Part shown: positions 1 through 18,960 of the stretch, piece after piece | How the letters are laid out: each line of letters starts with the position of its first letter | Numbering within the stretch: position 1 is the first letter of the stretch | Source: Halichondria panicea | Lineage: Eukaryota; Porifera; Demospongiae; Suberitida; Halichondriidae | DNA length: 64,000 nt | NCBI RefSeq assembly: GCF_963675165.1 | Contig: NC_087385.1 | Span: 1,231,501 to 1,295,500, forward strand | Direction: 5' to 3' | Made by a program: the position numbers and the translations under genes | The notes under the pieces: generated by a model | What the model saw: only the letters and a program-made list of their open reading frames with translations | The model's database searches: none | Told to the model about the DNA's origin: nothing

Positions 1-397
1 CCTCTATCTCGGGGCCACTCAGCAGCCAAGTCTCTCTTCTCGTTGTCAACTCAGCAATGGCTACAAGCGTGTTTGCGTCGAGCAGCTGTTCTAACAAGCA
101 GTCCCCTTCTGAAAGTATTCCACACTCTCTCAACATTTCCAGTATTTCATCTTCAGTCTCTGTCTCCTTGTACTTGTCTGTGAGAGGCTTGGAGTCGTAA
201 CTTTTCAAGGGAGACTTTAGTTGCCACGATCCATCTCGCTTCCTCAGCCAGAAGTCCTGAAAAGTGAGTGAGTGATCACCAGTGTCATAGTAAATGTCGG
301 TAAATGATTTGCAGCCCTTTCTTGTCGCTCCAATGGCTACAAGCTTGTCTCTAGTGTCCGTAGAAACAGAAAACTTCTGCTCCACTTCAATAGCCAT
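1..397 (-). CDS. THTPA: Thiamine triphosphatase (CYTH fold), 5' part, cut by window edge
   Basis: An uninterrupted reading frame of 132 codons starts at the ATG at 397-395 and runs off the left edge. The first residues, MAIEVEQKF, contain the ExExK signature of CYTH-fold enzymes that hydrolyse triphosphates with Mg2+. Further on, FTDIYYDTGDHSLTFQDFWL and RKRDGSW match the order of blocks in animal thiamine triphosphatase (D-x-YYDT, then W-L-R-x-R). The family product is a cytosolic enzyme of about 230 aa converting thiamine triphosphate to the diphosphate, so a little over half is visible. An ATG at 404-402 is out of frame and stops after five codons, which favours the 397 start. Another CYTH phosphatase is possible but the block order fits THTPA best. 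No intron is seen in this part. Confidence 0.8.
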   Translation of the reverse strand, partial: MAIEVEQKFSVSTDTRDKLVAIGATRKGCKSFTDIYYDTGDHSLTFQDFWLRKRDGSWQLKSPLKSYDSKPLTDKYKETETEDEILEMLRECGILSEGDCLLEQLLDANTLVAIAELTTRRETWLLSGPEIE

Positions 398-493
398 TTT
401 TCATAGCATCTAGACTATATCCCATATCCAAAGAGGGTGGGGCTGGCTGGGCCACTTTGTGTGGTTTACAAAGAAGCAACTTTCTGAGCAATA
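398..493. promoter_or_regulatory. Short bidirectional promoter between THTPA and sulfotransferase A
   Basis: Only 96 bp separate the two divergent ATGs, so both promoters must lie here or overlap the coding starts. The position is the evidence; I see no convincing TATA box. Confidence 0.5.
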
Positions 494-1428
494 ATGTCTG
501 ACTTGAGCAAGGAACAAGCCATGCAGAAACTTTGTGAGGTGTATGTAGCAGCACCTGGTATTGAGGGCTGGTCTTATAAAGGTCTTGTAGTTCCTCATTT
601 TATGACCCCTAAAAGCATTGCTGATCTAGCCAGTCTCCCCCTTGACCCCAGTGATGTGTGGATCGTTTCCTACCCCAAAGCTGGACAAACATGGACCCAA
701 AACATTGTGAAACTGATTCGCAGCAAAGGAGAAAAAGATGGCGTTGAATTGCAGCATAGTATTCCCTTTGCAGAATGCAACAGCGAGGAAAACTCATTTC
801 TCGGGAAAGTTGATCTTATAATTTACCAAAGCCTCGTGCCTTCAAGAGTCACTTGACGTACGACTTAATGCCCTGTGGTAAACCAAGTACCACTCCTTGC
901 AAGTACATCTACGTTGCTCGTAACCCAAAGGATGTTGTGGTTTCTTATTTTTTCCACACATATCGGCTCATGATAAGACGAGATGCTCCTTTTGACTTGA
1001 AACTGTTCTTCCGTAATTACGTCTATGGGAACCTCTTGTATGGAGACTTCTTTGATCATGTTTTGAGCTGGTGGTCTCACAGAAACGAGGATAATGTTCT
1101 CTTCCTAATGTTTGAAGATATGAAGAAGGATCCACGAGCAGCCATCACTCGTATTGCAACGTTCATTGGTGCTGACGTCTCTGATGAGGTAATCGATAAA
1201 GTTGTTGCTGAGACGTCTTTTGATTCGATGAAGAAAGACGAAACTGCCAATTTCTCATTTGTTGACAAATATTTAACTGCTACAAATCCTGATTCAGGGG
1301 CATTCATGAGGAAGGGGGAGGTGGGCGACTGGAAGAACCATTTGACGCCCGAGCAATCTGCAGAGATTGACCAACTCTGTGAAGAGAAGCTTACGGACGC
1401 TGGACTAGTGTTTGACTTTGGAAATTAA
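494..1428 (+). pseudogene. Cytosolic sulfotransferase A, single exon with one frameshift
   Basis: The frame opens at ATG 494 and shows the PAPS 5'-phosphosulfate loop YPKAGQTW (residues 60-67). The rest of the enzyme follows in another frame from about 840: the 3'-phosphate motif YVARNPKDVVVSYFFHT and the C-terminal block RKGEVGDWKNHLTPEQ. Aligned to the intact copy at 2279-3229 and to the pseudogene at 1647-2156, one base is missing near 820, between the codons for VDL and LPKPRAF. SULT enzymes move sulfate from PAPS to small hydroxyl or amine acceptors. Without the missing base the product would be about 311 aa, normal for the family. Everything else is well conserved, so an assembly error or a very young pseudogene are both possible. 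Confidence 0.8.
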
Positions 1429-1646
1429 CGATTGATTTAGTTGCTAGAATAAATTTTGTGGATTGACATGTGATCTAATTATAAACGTAATTATTGGTAC
1501 CAAGAGTTTCCTGTTGATACATTCATGTAGATCTACATTCCTATTATCATTATAATAATTATTATTGTCAAATTACATAATGACTATTATCATGCAATGT
1601 ACTTCACAGTAAGTGAGATATAATGGTCTAACTATATATAGCTAGT

Positions 1647-2156
1647 CTACTCTCCAAAGTCAAACACTAGTCCAGTGTCCTTGAGCTTCTCTTCACAGAG
1701 TTGGTCAATCTCTGCAGATTGCTCGGGCGTCAAATGGTTCCTCCAGTCGCCCACCTCCCCCTTCCTCATGAATGCCCCTGAATCAGGCTTTGCATATTAT
1801 TTTGTCAGCAAATGAAAAATTGGCAGTTTTGTCTTTCTTCATCGAACATAAATGTACTTGCAAGGAGTGGTGCTTGGTTTACCACAGGGCATTAAGTCGT
1901 ATGTTAATTGGCTCTTAAAGGCACGAGGCTTTGGTAAACTCGTAAGATCAACTTTTCCAAACAATTTGTTTTCCTCGCTGTTGCCCTCTACATAGGGAAT
2001 ACTATGCTGCATTTTCACACATCTCAGAAATGCTTTTAGGGGTCACACAATTAGGAACTACAACACCAAAATAGGACCAGCCCTCAATATCATGCAGGTA
2101 ATGGTGCATAAATTAAACTCACACAGTTTCTGCAAGGCTTGCTCTTTGCTAGACAT
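1647..2156 (-). pseudogene. Deleted sulfotransferase pseudogene
   Basis: This stretch aligns to the reverse complement of the neighbouring sulfotransferases but is 510 bp instead of about 940. It keeps the N-terminus (ATG at 2156), the block around LPKPRAFKS and PYDLMPCGKPSTTPCKYI, and the last 60 or so codons. It has lost the segment with the PAPS 5' loop (YPKAG..W) and the segment from the YVARNPKDVV motif through the VVAETSFDS region. Several small changes also break the frame. Its local sequence is nearer to copy A than to copy B, so it looks like an inverted partial duplicate of A that decayed. No function is expected. Confidence 0.85.
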
Positions 2157-2278
2157 TATTGCTAAGAAAGTTACTTCAGATCTTTACATTATATTTTTGT
2201 TAACCACACAAAGTAAATAATAGGAAGCTACAAGAAGATCATAATGGTCTAACTATAATTATATACATGTATACATTT

Positions 2279-3229
2279 TTACTCTCCAAAGTCAAACATT
2301 AGTCCAGTGTCCTTGAGCTTCTCTTCACAGAGTTGGTCAATCTCTGCAGATTGCTCGGGCGTCAAATGGTTCCTCCAGTCGCCCACCTCCCCCTTCCTCA
2401 TGAATGGAGTCGAACCAGGGTTAGCAAAATAGTGTGCAGTTGAATAATTGGCAGTTTCATCTTTTTTCATTGAATCAAAAGAGGTCTCAGCAACAACTTT
2501 ATCGATCACCTCATCGGAGACGTCGGCACCAATAAACGTTGCAATACGAGTGATGGCTGCACGTGGATCCTTCTTCATATCTTCAAACATGAGGAAGAGA
2601 ACATTATCATCGTTTCTGTGAGGCCACCAGCTCAAAACATTATCAAAAAAGTCACCAAAGTCAACATTGCCATACATATAATTGCGGAAAAATATATTCC
2701 AATCAAAAGTAGCATCCTTCCTAACCTGCCACCGCTTGTGGTGAAAAAAATAAGAGACCACAACATCCTTTGGGTTACGAGCAACATAGATGTACTTGCA
2801 AGGAGTGGTGCTTGGTTTACCACACGGCATTAAGTCATAGGGCAAGTGACTCTTGAAGGCACGAGGTTTAGGTAAAGTGGAGAGGTTGACTTTGACTTTG
2901 AACACGCTTTGATCGCTGTTTGCTTCTGCCCATGGAACACTTCGCATTAATTGAACACCATCTTTTTCTCCTTTGTTTCGGATCAGTTTCACAATGTTTT
3001 GTGTCCATGTTGTTCCAGCCTTGGGGTAGGTAACTATCCACACATCACTAGGATCAAGGGGAAGACTGGCTATTTCAGAAATACTTTTAGAAGTCACAAA
3101 AAATGGTACTTTCAGTCCAGCATGAGTACAGATGCTCTGCCTTTGAGGTACAAGCACCTGTTTAAATGCTTCCCACGCATCTTCTTTGCTCAATATTAAT
3201 GTGACATCTTCTAGTTCTGGAGCTTGCAT
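2279..3229 (-). CDS. Cytosolic sulfotransferase B (SULT family), intact and intronless
   Basis: A 316-aa frame has all family landmarks in order: PAPS 5'-phosphosulfate loop YPKAGTTW (68-75), catalytic His in KSHLP (His128), 3'-phosphate binding YVARNPKDVVVSYF (148-161), the VVAETSFDSMK region (246-256) and RKGEVGDWRNHLT (278-290). Length is about that of animal SULT1/SULT2 enzymes (around 290-300 aa) with a slightly longer N-terminus. The product should be a soluble PAPS-dependent sulfotransferase; the acceptor cannot be told from sequence. There is no intron. The gene is divergent to DPM1, with about 165 bp between starts that hold a perfect inverted repeat. Confidence 0.93.
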   Translation of the reverse strand: MQAPELEDVTLILSKEDAWEAFKQVLVPQRQSICTHAGLKVPFFVTSKSISEIASLPLDPSDVWIVTYPKAGTTWTQNIVKLIRNKGEKDGVQLMRSVPWAEANSDQSVFKVKVNLSTLPKPRAFKSHLPYDLMPCGKPSTTPCKYIYVARNPKDVVVSYFFHHKRWQVRKDATFDWNIFFRNYMYGNVDFGDFFDNVLSWWPHRNDDNVLFLMFEDMKKDPRAAITRIATFIGADVSDEVIDKVVAETSFDSMKKDETANYSTAHYFANPGSTPFMRKGEVGDWRNHLTPEQSAEIDQLCEEKLKDTGLMFDFGE

Positions 3230-3265
3230 TTTTCATTTGTTTTCTTGGGGATGGGAGGCGCTATA

Positions 3266-3321
3266 GTCTCATGGATCAGCCCCCTCCTGAAAAGGGTCAG
3301 GAGGGGGCTGATCCATGAGAC
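3266..3321. repeat. Perfect 25-bp inverted repeat with 6-base loop
   Basis: Arms 3266-3290 and 3297-3321 are exact reverse complements around the loop AAAGGG. The arms contain CCCCCTCC / GGAGGGGG. The repeat sits in the shared 5' region of sulfotransferase B and DPM1, so it could be a hairpin in a 5' UTR, a cruciform, or the remnant of a small element. Confidence 0.9.
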
Positions 3322-3344
3322 CAGAGATTTTGTATCTCTGATGA

Positions 3345-5747
<2,403 letters not shown>

Positions 5748-6177
5748 ACTCAGTCTCTTCTGTTTTTGAATTTTGATTGCTATCATTAAATCATTAATTA
5801 TGATGCCACTATTATGATTGTTGAATTAAAGGTCTTCTGCATGCTAGCCTTGAGCTTGTACGCCCACTTCACTAGCTTCTACTCAAGAGGGAGGCTAATT
5901 AGGTTTGCCATATAATATTACATGCATACGTCAATTAAAATTCAATATGAATACATATTATTGTACTATATAATTATATATTCCAGTACCTATAGCTGAG
6001 AAGTCATGTCCCCCTCAAAAATCGATGTTGTTGACAATTAATAGCATGTTACAATAATTATACTTCAGAGATGAACAACTTTTTAACTGCTATATAAACA
6101 GTGCAGTGCAAACAACAACAGCACATCCAACACAGCAGAAACAAGAAATGAGAAACAGTGTCCAATAGCTTGACGTT
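5748..6177. other. Convergent 3' intergenic region of DPM1 and AFG3L2
   Basis: AT-rich sequence between the stop codons of two converging genes. It contains AATAAA-like A/T runs on both strands but no reading frame, RNA gene or element I can support. Confidence 0.5.
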
Positions 6178-12183
<6,006 letters not shown>

Positions 12184-12488
12184 TTATATTATATGACAGT
12201 ACAGTGAGAGACCGGATTCTTGGTAAAGCCCACTTGAGTGTGAGTGTCTTTATCTTGTCTCTCTCTTTCAACTCTTAATATCTGTTCATAGCGGGGCGGT
12301 TGGTTGGCACTGGTCCATAGGCCATATAATTAATTATGTTTACTGATACAAAATAGCTGGGTGTAAAGTGCAGCGAAGAATATGAATGATGAAATTGAAT
12401 TTTATTATAGATTTAGCTGTGTCAGCACTTTTTACCTGCAGACACACCTTTGACACACCCCCTAGAAACCGAGTAACCGTGCAAAAGA
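12184..12488. promoter_or_regulatory. Shared 5' region of AFG3L2 and the CXorf65-like gene
   Basis: 305 bp between two divergent start codons, so it must hold both promoters. No TATA box or recognised binding site stands out. Confidence 0.4.
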
Positions 12489-13663
12489 ATGTTAATTAGG
12501 ATACTACTCAAGAATGGTGGAGAAGAAGGTGCTGTATAAAATGCAGTATGCATTCATTCACTAAGATTGTAAATATTTTGTGCAGGTCTCTTCAATGCAG
12601 ACTGTCGTATTGTACTTCTTCTGGATGCTATCAAGCAAAAACATGGCATTCCGAGAAAAGGTAGCTTCACATGTAAATAGTAGTATCACGCAACCATATC
12701 ATGCAGGTACAAAACTGTCTATTGTGGTTACAGTTACCCTCTATAATATAGCTAGGTTAACGGGTCCCAGAGTCTCCATAGCATGTGTGCCAGCCTCTTT
12801 AATACAGCCACTGTTGGTTTGTCCAAGCGTGAACACTATAAAACAGGTTGCACTGTACACACAGCCGCATAATAATGCTTTGTATGGTGTGTGCACGCTA
12901 CAGAGGAGATTGACTTGTGTACAGTGGATGCAGAGATAAAGTATCTCAACCAACGAGGCAGTGACAATGGGAAGAGCTTCTTCACGTTTAAAGAAGTCTG
13001 CTTAGTGGTCCTTGTATCAGGTTCTATAAAGTGTATTGCATTTGATCATCATAATTATATTATTAAATATGCAGAAATTAGTGGTCAAACTGTTTACACT
13101 CCTGCGCTATCAAAGTATGCAGACAATGAGGACTTTGTTGGTGAGCTGATAATCAAATGGTAACCATGCAGTACAGACAACTCTCTCGGGTCTAAAAGAT
13201 GGGCCCACTACATGCATATAACTCTTTGACACTTAATTAACCAATGCAGCATCATATAGTGTTATGTACAGGGGGGAAAACTAAAGTTGGGCTAAATACC
13301 ATGGTATTTTTCAAAATTATGGCCCTTTTCATGAGAATTGAGCAAAGAAAGCTCTCAGAATCGTTGAATTTGGATCACCAGAACTTTAGTTATTGTAAGA
13401 TTTACTCTCAAAATATCTCGTCCATACTAAAAATGCCTGTAATTTATTCTCTGTATATCCTACGACTGTACAACTGTTTGTCTACAGGTATGCTAAACTA
13501 CAAGCCTGACACTACTTCACATAAATCTGCCAGCGTTCAACCGAGAGTCAAGCACCGACTCTCGACCAAGACCACACCAGCGCCGGGCTCTCCCTCCAAA
13601 TCACCCAAGGCTGGTGCCAAGACTCTAAAGAAGAGACGACAAAGTTCAAACAGATTCCACTGA
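12489..13663 (+). CDS. CXorf65-like small protein, 5 exons, 157 aa
   Basis: Exons: 12489-12528, 12586-12660, 12904-13020, 13075-13140 and 13488-13663. They total 474 nt (157 aa plus stop). The protein starts MLIRILLKNGGEEGLFNADC, continues IVLLLDAIKQKHGI and EIDLCTVDAEIKYL, then a KTVYTPLL-like block (GQTVYTPALSKYADNEDF), and ends in a basic tail (KKRRQSSNRFH). The order of an N-terminal beta strand, the NADC-xx-LLL-x-I block, IDLCD-like block and YTP block resembles the human CXorf65 family, whose function is unknown. The exon 3 donor (GTTCTA) is weak and is the least certain junction; it was chosen because it keeps frame into YTP. Confidence 0.65.
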
Positions 13664-13969
13664 CCATAAGCTTGAAAGACTATGAACTTGTTCCCTAACC
13701 TGTGTGTGTGTGTGTGCATGTCTTCACACTGACAAGAGTTGTTAAAACTGTACATTAATTTGTCCATCAACTTGCAACAATAATTGTATTGTCAAATGAC
13801 AAGAGGGGCTTTCATATCAATGAACCCTTGATTATATAATATGAAGCTTGACTGTACATGTATTATGTTTTGTACTGTCAATTAGTAGGTGTTCAATCAA
13901 TGGCAATTTCAAGAAATAGACCACAAAATAAGCACAGCAAAAATCTACAATTTAGTCAAAAATGTAGTT
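13664..13969. other. Intergenic boundary between single-copy genes and the KCK array
   Basis: No gene. ACTATGAACTTGTT followed by a (TG)n run at 13680-13716 also follows the Atg8-like exons at 51237 and 60003. This marks how far the type I KCK duplicate reaches into the flank of the CXorf65-like gene. Confidence 0.55.
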
Positions 13970-16900
13970 CTAATGTAGTTCATTCAATAGTTGTTGAGCA
14001 GTTGGTCGATTGTCTCTGTCTCTATGGATACAGCGACTGATGATGTCAGAGAACTGACGGTCTTGGATGGTGAGGAATAAGCGCTCACGTCCGTCATCAC
14101 TCGGAAACTGGCCAGAACACATCTCGATCAGGAGCACCCCCAGACTGAATATGTCCATCTTGGTCGACTGGAGCGACGGGTTACCGGCCTCAGGGGCAGC
14201 GTATACAGGACTCCCTGGATTGACAGTGTTTAACATTCGTTGTGTGTTCACCGAGCCGTAGTCTGTGACCTTTGCCCTCCAGCGGCCATTGGGTAGAGGG
14301 TTGAGGAGGATGTTTGCACTGCTTATGTCATGATGGATCACTGGGTCTGGCTGCATGAGGTGGAGATAGTTGAGAGCTTGACAGACCTGCACAGAAATGG
14401 AGAGGATGTGTTCTCGTGAGATACGACCTCCCTCCAGTACCCTCCTCAGACTGGTGGCCATGAGCTCTGTCAGGATGATCATCTCCCCCTCCAGCGTGGC
14501 TCCTATGAACTGGACCAGATGTGGGTGCCGCAGGCGAGCCGCCATGTTCATCTCACAAATGAACAAGTGTCGTTAATAGTCGGAACGAATCTGCTTGTAC
14601 AGTGTCTTGGCTGCCACCTCGATTCCTCGAAACTTGGCCACTTTGACGACCCCCCATCCTCCTTCACCGAGTTGTCTCTCTGTCATTGTGATCTCTTCGC
14701 GATGGACCACCCACTGAGTCTCCAGACCCTCTGCTCGCTCCTCTGCCAGCTGGGCTCTCCTGTCTGACCTCCCAATTTCAGCAGTAAGGTCCTGGACTCT
14801 CCTCTCAGCATCAGCATGACGATGGTTGGCATCATATGATTCTTGTTCTTTAATCGCTATTATCTGATCTTTTTCTTGCAACAATTCTTCACAGCGATTT
14901 TGAGTGACTTGCTCTTTTTGCTCTGTTAGTTGTGCTCTTTCTTCGGCATCTCCGTGGCGACAGTTAGCGTCAGTCAATTCACGATTTTTCATAACCAACT
15001 GTGTGGCCAATGCACGATCTTTCTCTTGCAACTGTAGTTGGTGGTGACGTTGAGTGTCGTGCTCTCTCTGCTCTGCTGCTCGTAACTGTTGTTCCAGAGC
15101 CCTCACCCGGTCTTGAGAGGAGTGGTCGCTGGTCTCACTGACTGATGAGGCACGAGCAGTTACTTGTTTGATCTTCTTCTCACTCAGTCGCTGGGCGAAG
15201 CCTCTAGTGTCGTTGTGGGCCACATCCACGAGAGCCCACTTCCCAGCCGAGGGTCCAGCAACAGACGTTGAGGGTCCAGTCAACTCTGTATAGATGGGAT
15301 TTTTAGGTTCAATGTGTCATTTGAAGAAAGACATTCAGAGTCATTGACACATTTATATCGTGTGTATACTTGTCTATAAGACAATATAGTTGTCATAGTT
15401 GCATGTACTTAGCTGCTTACCAAATCTCAGTATGGTGGTCTCAGCAATGGCATCTCCCAGCCACTTCCAACGGCCTCCAAACACGAGGACCTCAGTGAGT
15501 CCTGGTCCCAGACTGGTGGCAGTGATGGAGTGGTAGTAACGTGGTGTCATTGACCTAGGAGGTGTCATCTGGAGGTGCAAAAATAATGCTCTGATAAATT
15601 AATTTTAAGTGTATACAGTATATAGTACTGTGAAAAAATGAACAGAAGTAATGCACATAATATTATAATTATAATTAAAGCACCACAGATGTGTCAAAGC
15701 TAAATAGCATAAAGCTATACTAGTTATTGCTATGTTCTTACAGTAATTTTGCTGCATCTAATCACAGGGAAACTCAAAGCGCATCTTAAAAATATTTACT
15801 CTACTTAGTCAAACGCTATAGCTGCAATATCTAGAGTGGCTGCAAGGCTCTATACAGAAGCATTTTAGACTTAGAGTACTTTTGGCATCATTTTTAGCAC
15901 CAATCATGTCAATCTTTCCCCACTCTTTGAGTTTCTGCAAAAATGTTCATCATCGATCAGTGATAAACCGTATAACCTGGTTAATAAGCACACTTGGTTA
16001 AGTGCACATCAACTATAATAGGCGCATACTGGTTAGCAGACCAAGAGCCTTCAAGTTGATAGAAGGTGCATGGTTTTCTGCACAGTTCTCTGCCCAACAA
16101 CTGGTCTCCACACTTCTTTATAGATGTTAAGTCTCTTTAACTACTGGTAGTTGTGTTACTGCTGTCAGATATGACAAATGATTGAGCTAGCTAATAGAGA
16201 TTTGCTTCATTGAAACGTCATGGGCGTAGTTAATCTCTATAAGCGCATCTGGATAATAGGCAGATTATACGGTATATCTATATATGTGTACTAGTAAAAC
16301 ATGTAGCTAGTAGCTTTTACACTATACAGTTTATAAAAGACAAGACTCACCTCTGTCCACTTGCCAGTGTCAACATTAAGTATCCACATGTCCCCCAGTG
16401 TCTTGTCGTCATTATCCTCTCCTCCGTACACTAGTAGTTGAGGGTAGTCCTGGCTATAGTTGAGACAACAGGCAGCATGGCCGTACTTCTCCACTGGCCA
16501 TGGCTCTCCCTGTACTGGCTTCACCTTAGTGACCTCCTACACACAGTGAACACACAGTATATTGTGCATTTCAATGTGGTAGCCAACTCACCATGGTCCT
16601 GAAGTCAAACAGGTACACATCATTGACCCTACGATACTCAGGTTGGTCCCCTCCAAAGAGGACTGCCCTGTGCTGGTCCACCATGGTGAAGGTGAAGTGG
16701 GAACATGGAGGAGGTCTCTATCCTCTGAGCCCAGGGGACGACCAGATACCTGAAAGTGGGCGTGGGGCAATTTAGAGAATGGTACAATGTTACATCATCC
16801 TTATAACATTGATTGATATGAAAGTGAACATGGTTTCCTATGTGAGTGAGGGTGGGACTCCGCCCACCAGTAGCTAGATACCCTATAAGTGTATGCAATG

Positions 16901-17432
16901 AAACATACAGCGAATGGGCACATTGAGAAAAGTTACCATTTTGTGTGTCAACGAAATGGAACTCGTTTGTGTGTCCACCCATGAATGTTGCTCCTGGTTG
17001 TGTGGGGCCCTGAATACCGACTCCTCCAAAGCAGCACAGAGTTCTCTCATTCACACGGACAAGTCCACAGTCAGCCTTTTTCATAGGCTGACTACCAGTG
17101 GTTTGAACTTTGGTCCACTGGAGAGTATCCAGATCAAGCTTGCTCGTGTCATTGAAGTAAGAAGACCCATCACTACCACCAAAGGTGAACAGGCAACGAC
17201 CTACATAAACAGAGCAACCACCATACTCTCCAGGGGGTAGAGGTCCAGTGGTGGGCAAGAGGCTCCACAGCTCAGTGCTTGGATCACACACAGCAATGAT
17301 GTTATACCTCCATCCTGGACCTCTTCCCCTCCACATGTAATGGCGTCCGTCAGCTACAGTAGAGAAATGACCCCAACGAGGTGATGGTTCCACTAGTGGA
17401 CGACCAAGAAGCGAGCGAACAAAATTCAACAT
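13970..17432 (-). pseudogene. KCK1: kelch, coiled coil, type I TKL-like kinase gene with two stops
   Basis: Exons: a 17432-16937, b 16749-16592, c 16536-16351, d 15568-15421 and e 15285-13970; 2304 nt, 768 codons. Exons a-d encode a kelch propeller (for example RCLFTFGGSDGSSYFNDTSK, TLCCFGG, RAVLFGG, QLLVYGG, EVLVFGG). Exon e encodes ELTGPSTS, a long Glu/Gln-rich coiled coil and the kinase: glycine loop GEGGWGVV, Lys in AAKTLY, catalytic loop, DYG in place of DFG, and AAPE. Two in-frame stops are seen by comparison with KCK7: TAG in exon b (16718-16720, GAG elsewhere) and TAA in the kinase (14573-14575, TAC elsewhere). The catalytic HRD is also HHD. Nearly identical to KCK7, but each copy is broken at different places. 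Confidence 0.85.
15655..16280. mobile_element. Repeat-filled intron of KCK1 between exons c and d, with a MITE
   Basis: At 15966-16273 the ends read ACCGTATAACCTGGTTAATAAGC and, inverted, a shortened form ending ATTATACGGTATAT. The KCK7 intron (about 62168-62507) keeps a longer right end. The rest of the intron resembles part of AFG3L2 intron 10. No exon is seen. Confidence 0.5.
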
Positions 17433-17606
17433 TGTCTGCAGGAGTTCGAGTAAGGGCAGTGAGCAATATACACACATTGCATTGCATGGTTATCTAGATA
17501 CTGATATACAGATCACATGTCTCTATAACACCCACAACTATAAGAAAATGGACACTTCTCTTATGTACACACTACTTGAACTTCTCTGATTCAGCACTGA
17601 ACTCAC

Positions 17607-17645
17607 CTCATGAAGACACTTCCATGTTCAGCAGCCCCACCCATT
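17607..17645 (-). other. Non-coding leader exon of KCK1
   Basis: On the minus strand the sequence AGTGTCTTCATGAG is followed by donor GTGAGTTC; the same leader precedes KCK4 (near 43700) and KCK7 (donor edge 63864). Spliced to the acceptor at 17435 it gives CATGAG-ACAATG, placing a 4-codon upstream ORF (ATG AGA CAA TGT TGA) across the junction and overlapping the main ATG out of frame. The upper boundary is a guess. Confidence 0.5.
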
Positions 17646-17649
17646 TTAT

Positions 17650-18380
17650 AACATTCATAATAACCTCGGTGCGCATGCGCAAGCAGGGTATGTGTGTGCG
17701 TGTGCATGTGTGTGCGTGTGCATGTGTGTAGACTGTTACAGCTGCTCAAGGATCAATGAAGTGCAAGTACCTTATTTACTTGATTAAACGCCCTCCTTGA
17801 ATAAGCCCATCTCATTTAAATGCCCAGGGTAAAAAGCTCTGTCTTTGTCAATAAACGCCCATCTTAAATAATCGCCCATGTATGGGGCGTGGCACTGTGG
17901 GTGGAGCTGAAATAGCAGGTGGAACCCAGTTGCAAGCGTGGCAGCATAGAATAAAAATACTTTTTATGATGCATCGATGGCAGAGAGAGAGATACCGATA
18001 CAGAGGGCACTCCTATGACTTAAATTTAAGCTGAGAAATAGATTTAAGCTGAGATAGCAGCCCAAGAAGAGCACAATAACTGCTGATGCCCTCCTCGTTT
18101 AAACGCCCCCCTCTAAAGACTTCAATCTGAAATAAACACCCTGGCGTTTAATCAAGTAAATACAGAATATAAGAGTTTCTATAGGCTTCTATAGTCATGT
18201 TTTCTTGGATTCGTGTTTGTGAATTTGCAAAATAAAGCTTCGTTCTTGAGTTATGCCTAGTTTTGCTTACTTGGAATGCCATTGCAGCCTTTTCAGAAGA
18301 GTCCGTAGCAAAACTTGTTCACCGAGTGTTGCTATACTCTACTTAGTAGTTAACTCTGCACTAGAACGCCTAGCTGTAAT
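17650..18380. repeat. Dispersed repeat with an inserted TA-flanked element
   Basis: The outer sequence is the reverse complement of about 7700-8000 in AFG3L2 and its start recurs at 63920-64000. An insertion at about 17771-18168 has ends TATTTACTTGATTAAACGCC and the reverse complement. The uninterrupted site is visible near 7885, and the join is consistent with TA duplication. A fragment of the same insert is at 31255-31330. Confidence 0.7.
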
Positions 18381-18399
18381 TACAGCGCCATTTAATTCG

Positions 18400-18960
18400 A
18401 TTTTTGAGCGGCACATCATTTAACTAGAACATAAGAAATTGCGTTCAGCCCAGCTGGCGTGGTGGCGCTTTTGTTCTATGACATTTCAGAGAAAATAGGT
18501 TTTTGCTGATTTAATTTTCACAGAATAGCAGCCTTTTTGCAGCATTCATTCATGCGAGATTAAATTCGTTCAATGTTCGTAAAATCCACGAACATTTTAT
18601 ACACTCGAATTAGTCGAATTATACCCGCTATACGGTATATAGGACCAACAACCATCAAATGACTGACATGAACTCTGTATATCTATAGCATGCAATGAAA
18701 CACAGCATTTCAACTTACAAGTCATGGACAGTAGAACACTCCCTCAGAGATATCAGAGAGCTGGGAGTTCTGTTGATCTTGCATACCAGCCACGCCCCCA
18801 CTATTGCAAAGGTTATGAGGAGCCCACTCCCAAAATGGCTGGAGGAGGTGTAGAGATCTGAAGGTTGTCTAGCGCTGCAGGAGTAGGTGAGTGTAACTAG
18901 GAATACTAGGAATATTCCACATACAGCTTATACCCATAGGCCTGTCAATGGGCAATATTA
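18400..18960. other. Intergenic region with a MITE end and a duplicated first-exon-like block
   Basis: Near 18630 the sequence ends in CCCGCTATACGGTATAT, one end of a common MITE. The block 18660-18945, through AAAATGGCTGGAGGAGGTG and GTGAGTGTAACTAGG, recurs at 25320-25610 upstream of KCK2. It holds the reverse-strand leader exon of MDAPVEP-type KCK genes and a plus-strand exon-like start with a donor, but the plus-strand ATG soon meets a stop. Confidence 0.45.

Noticed and set aside
853-1428. Separate second gene starting at 853
   Set aside because: It begins in mid-sulfotransferase and is the 3' part of the frame opened at 494 after a one-base shift.
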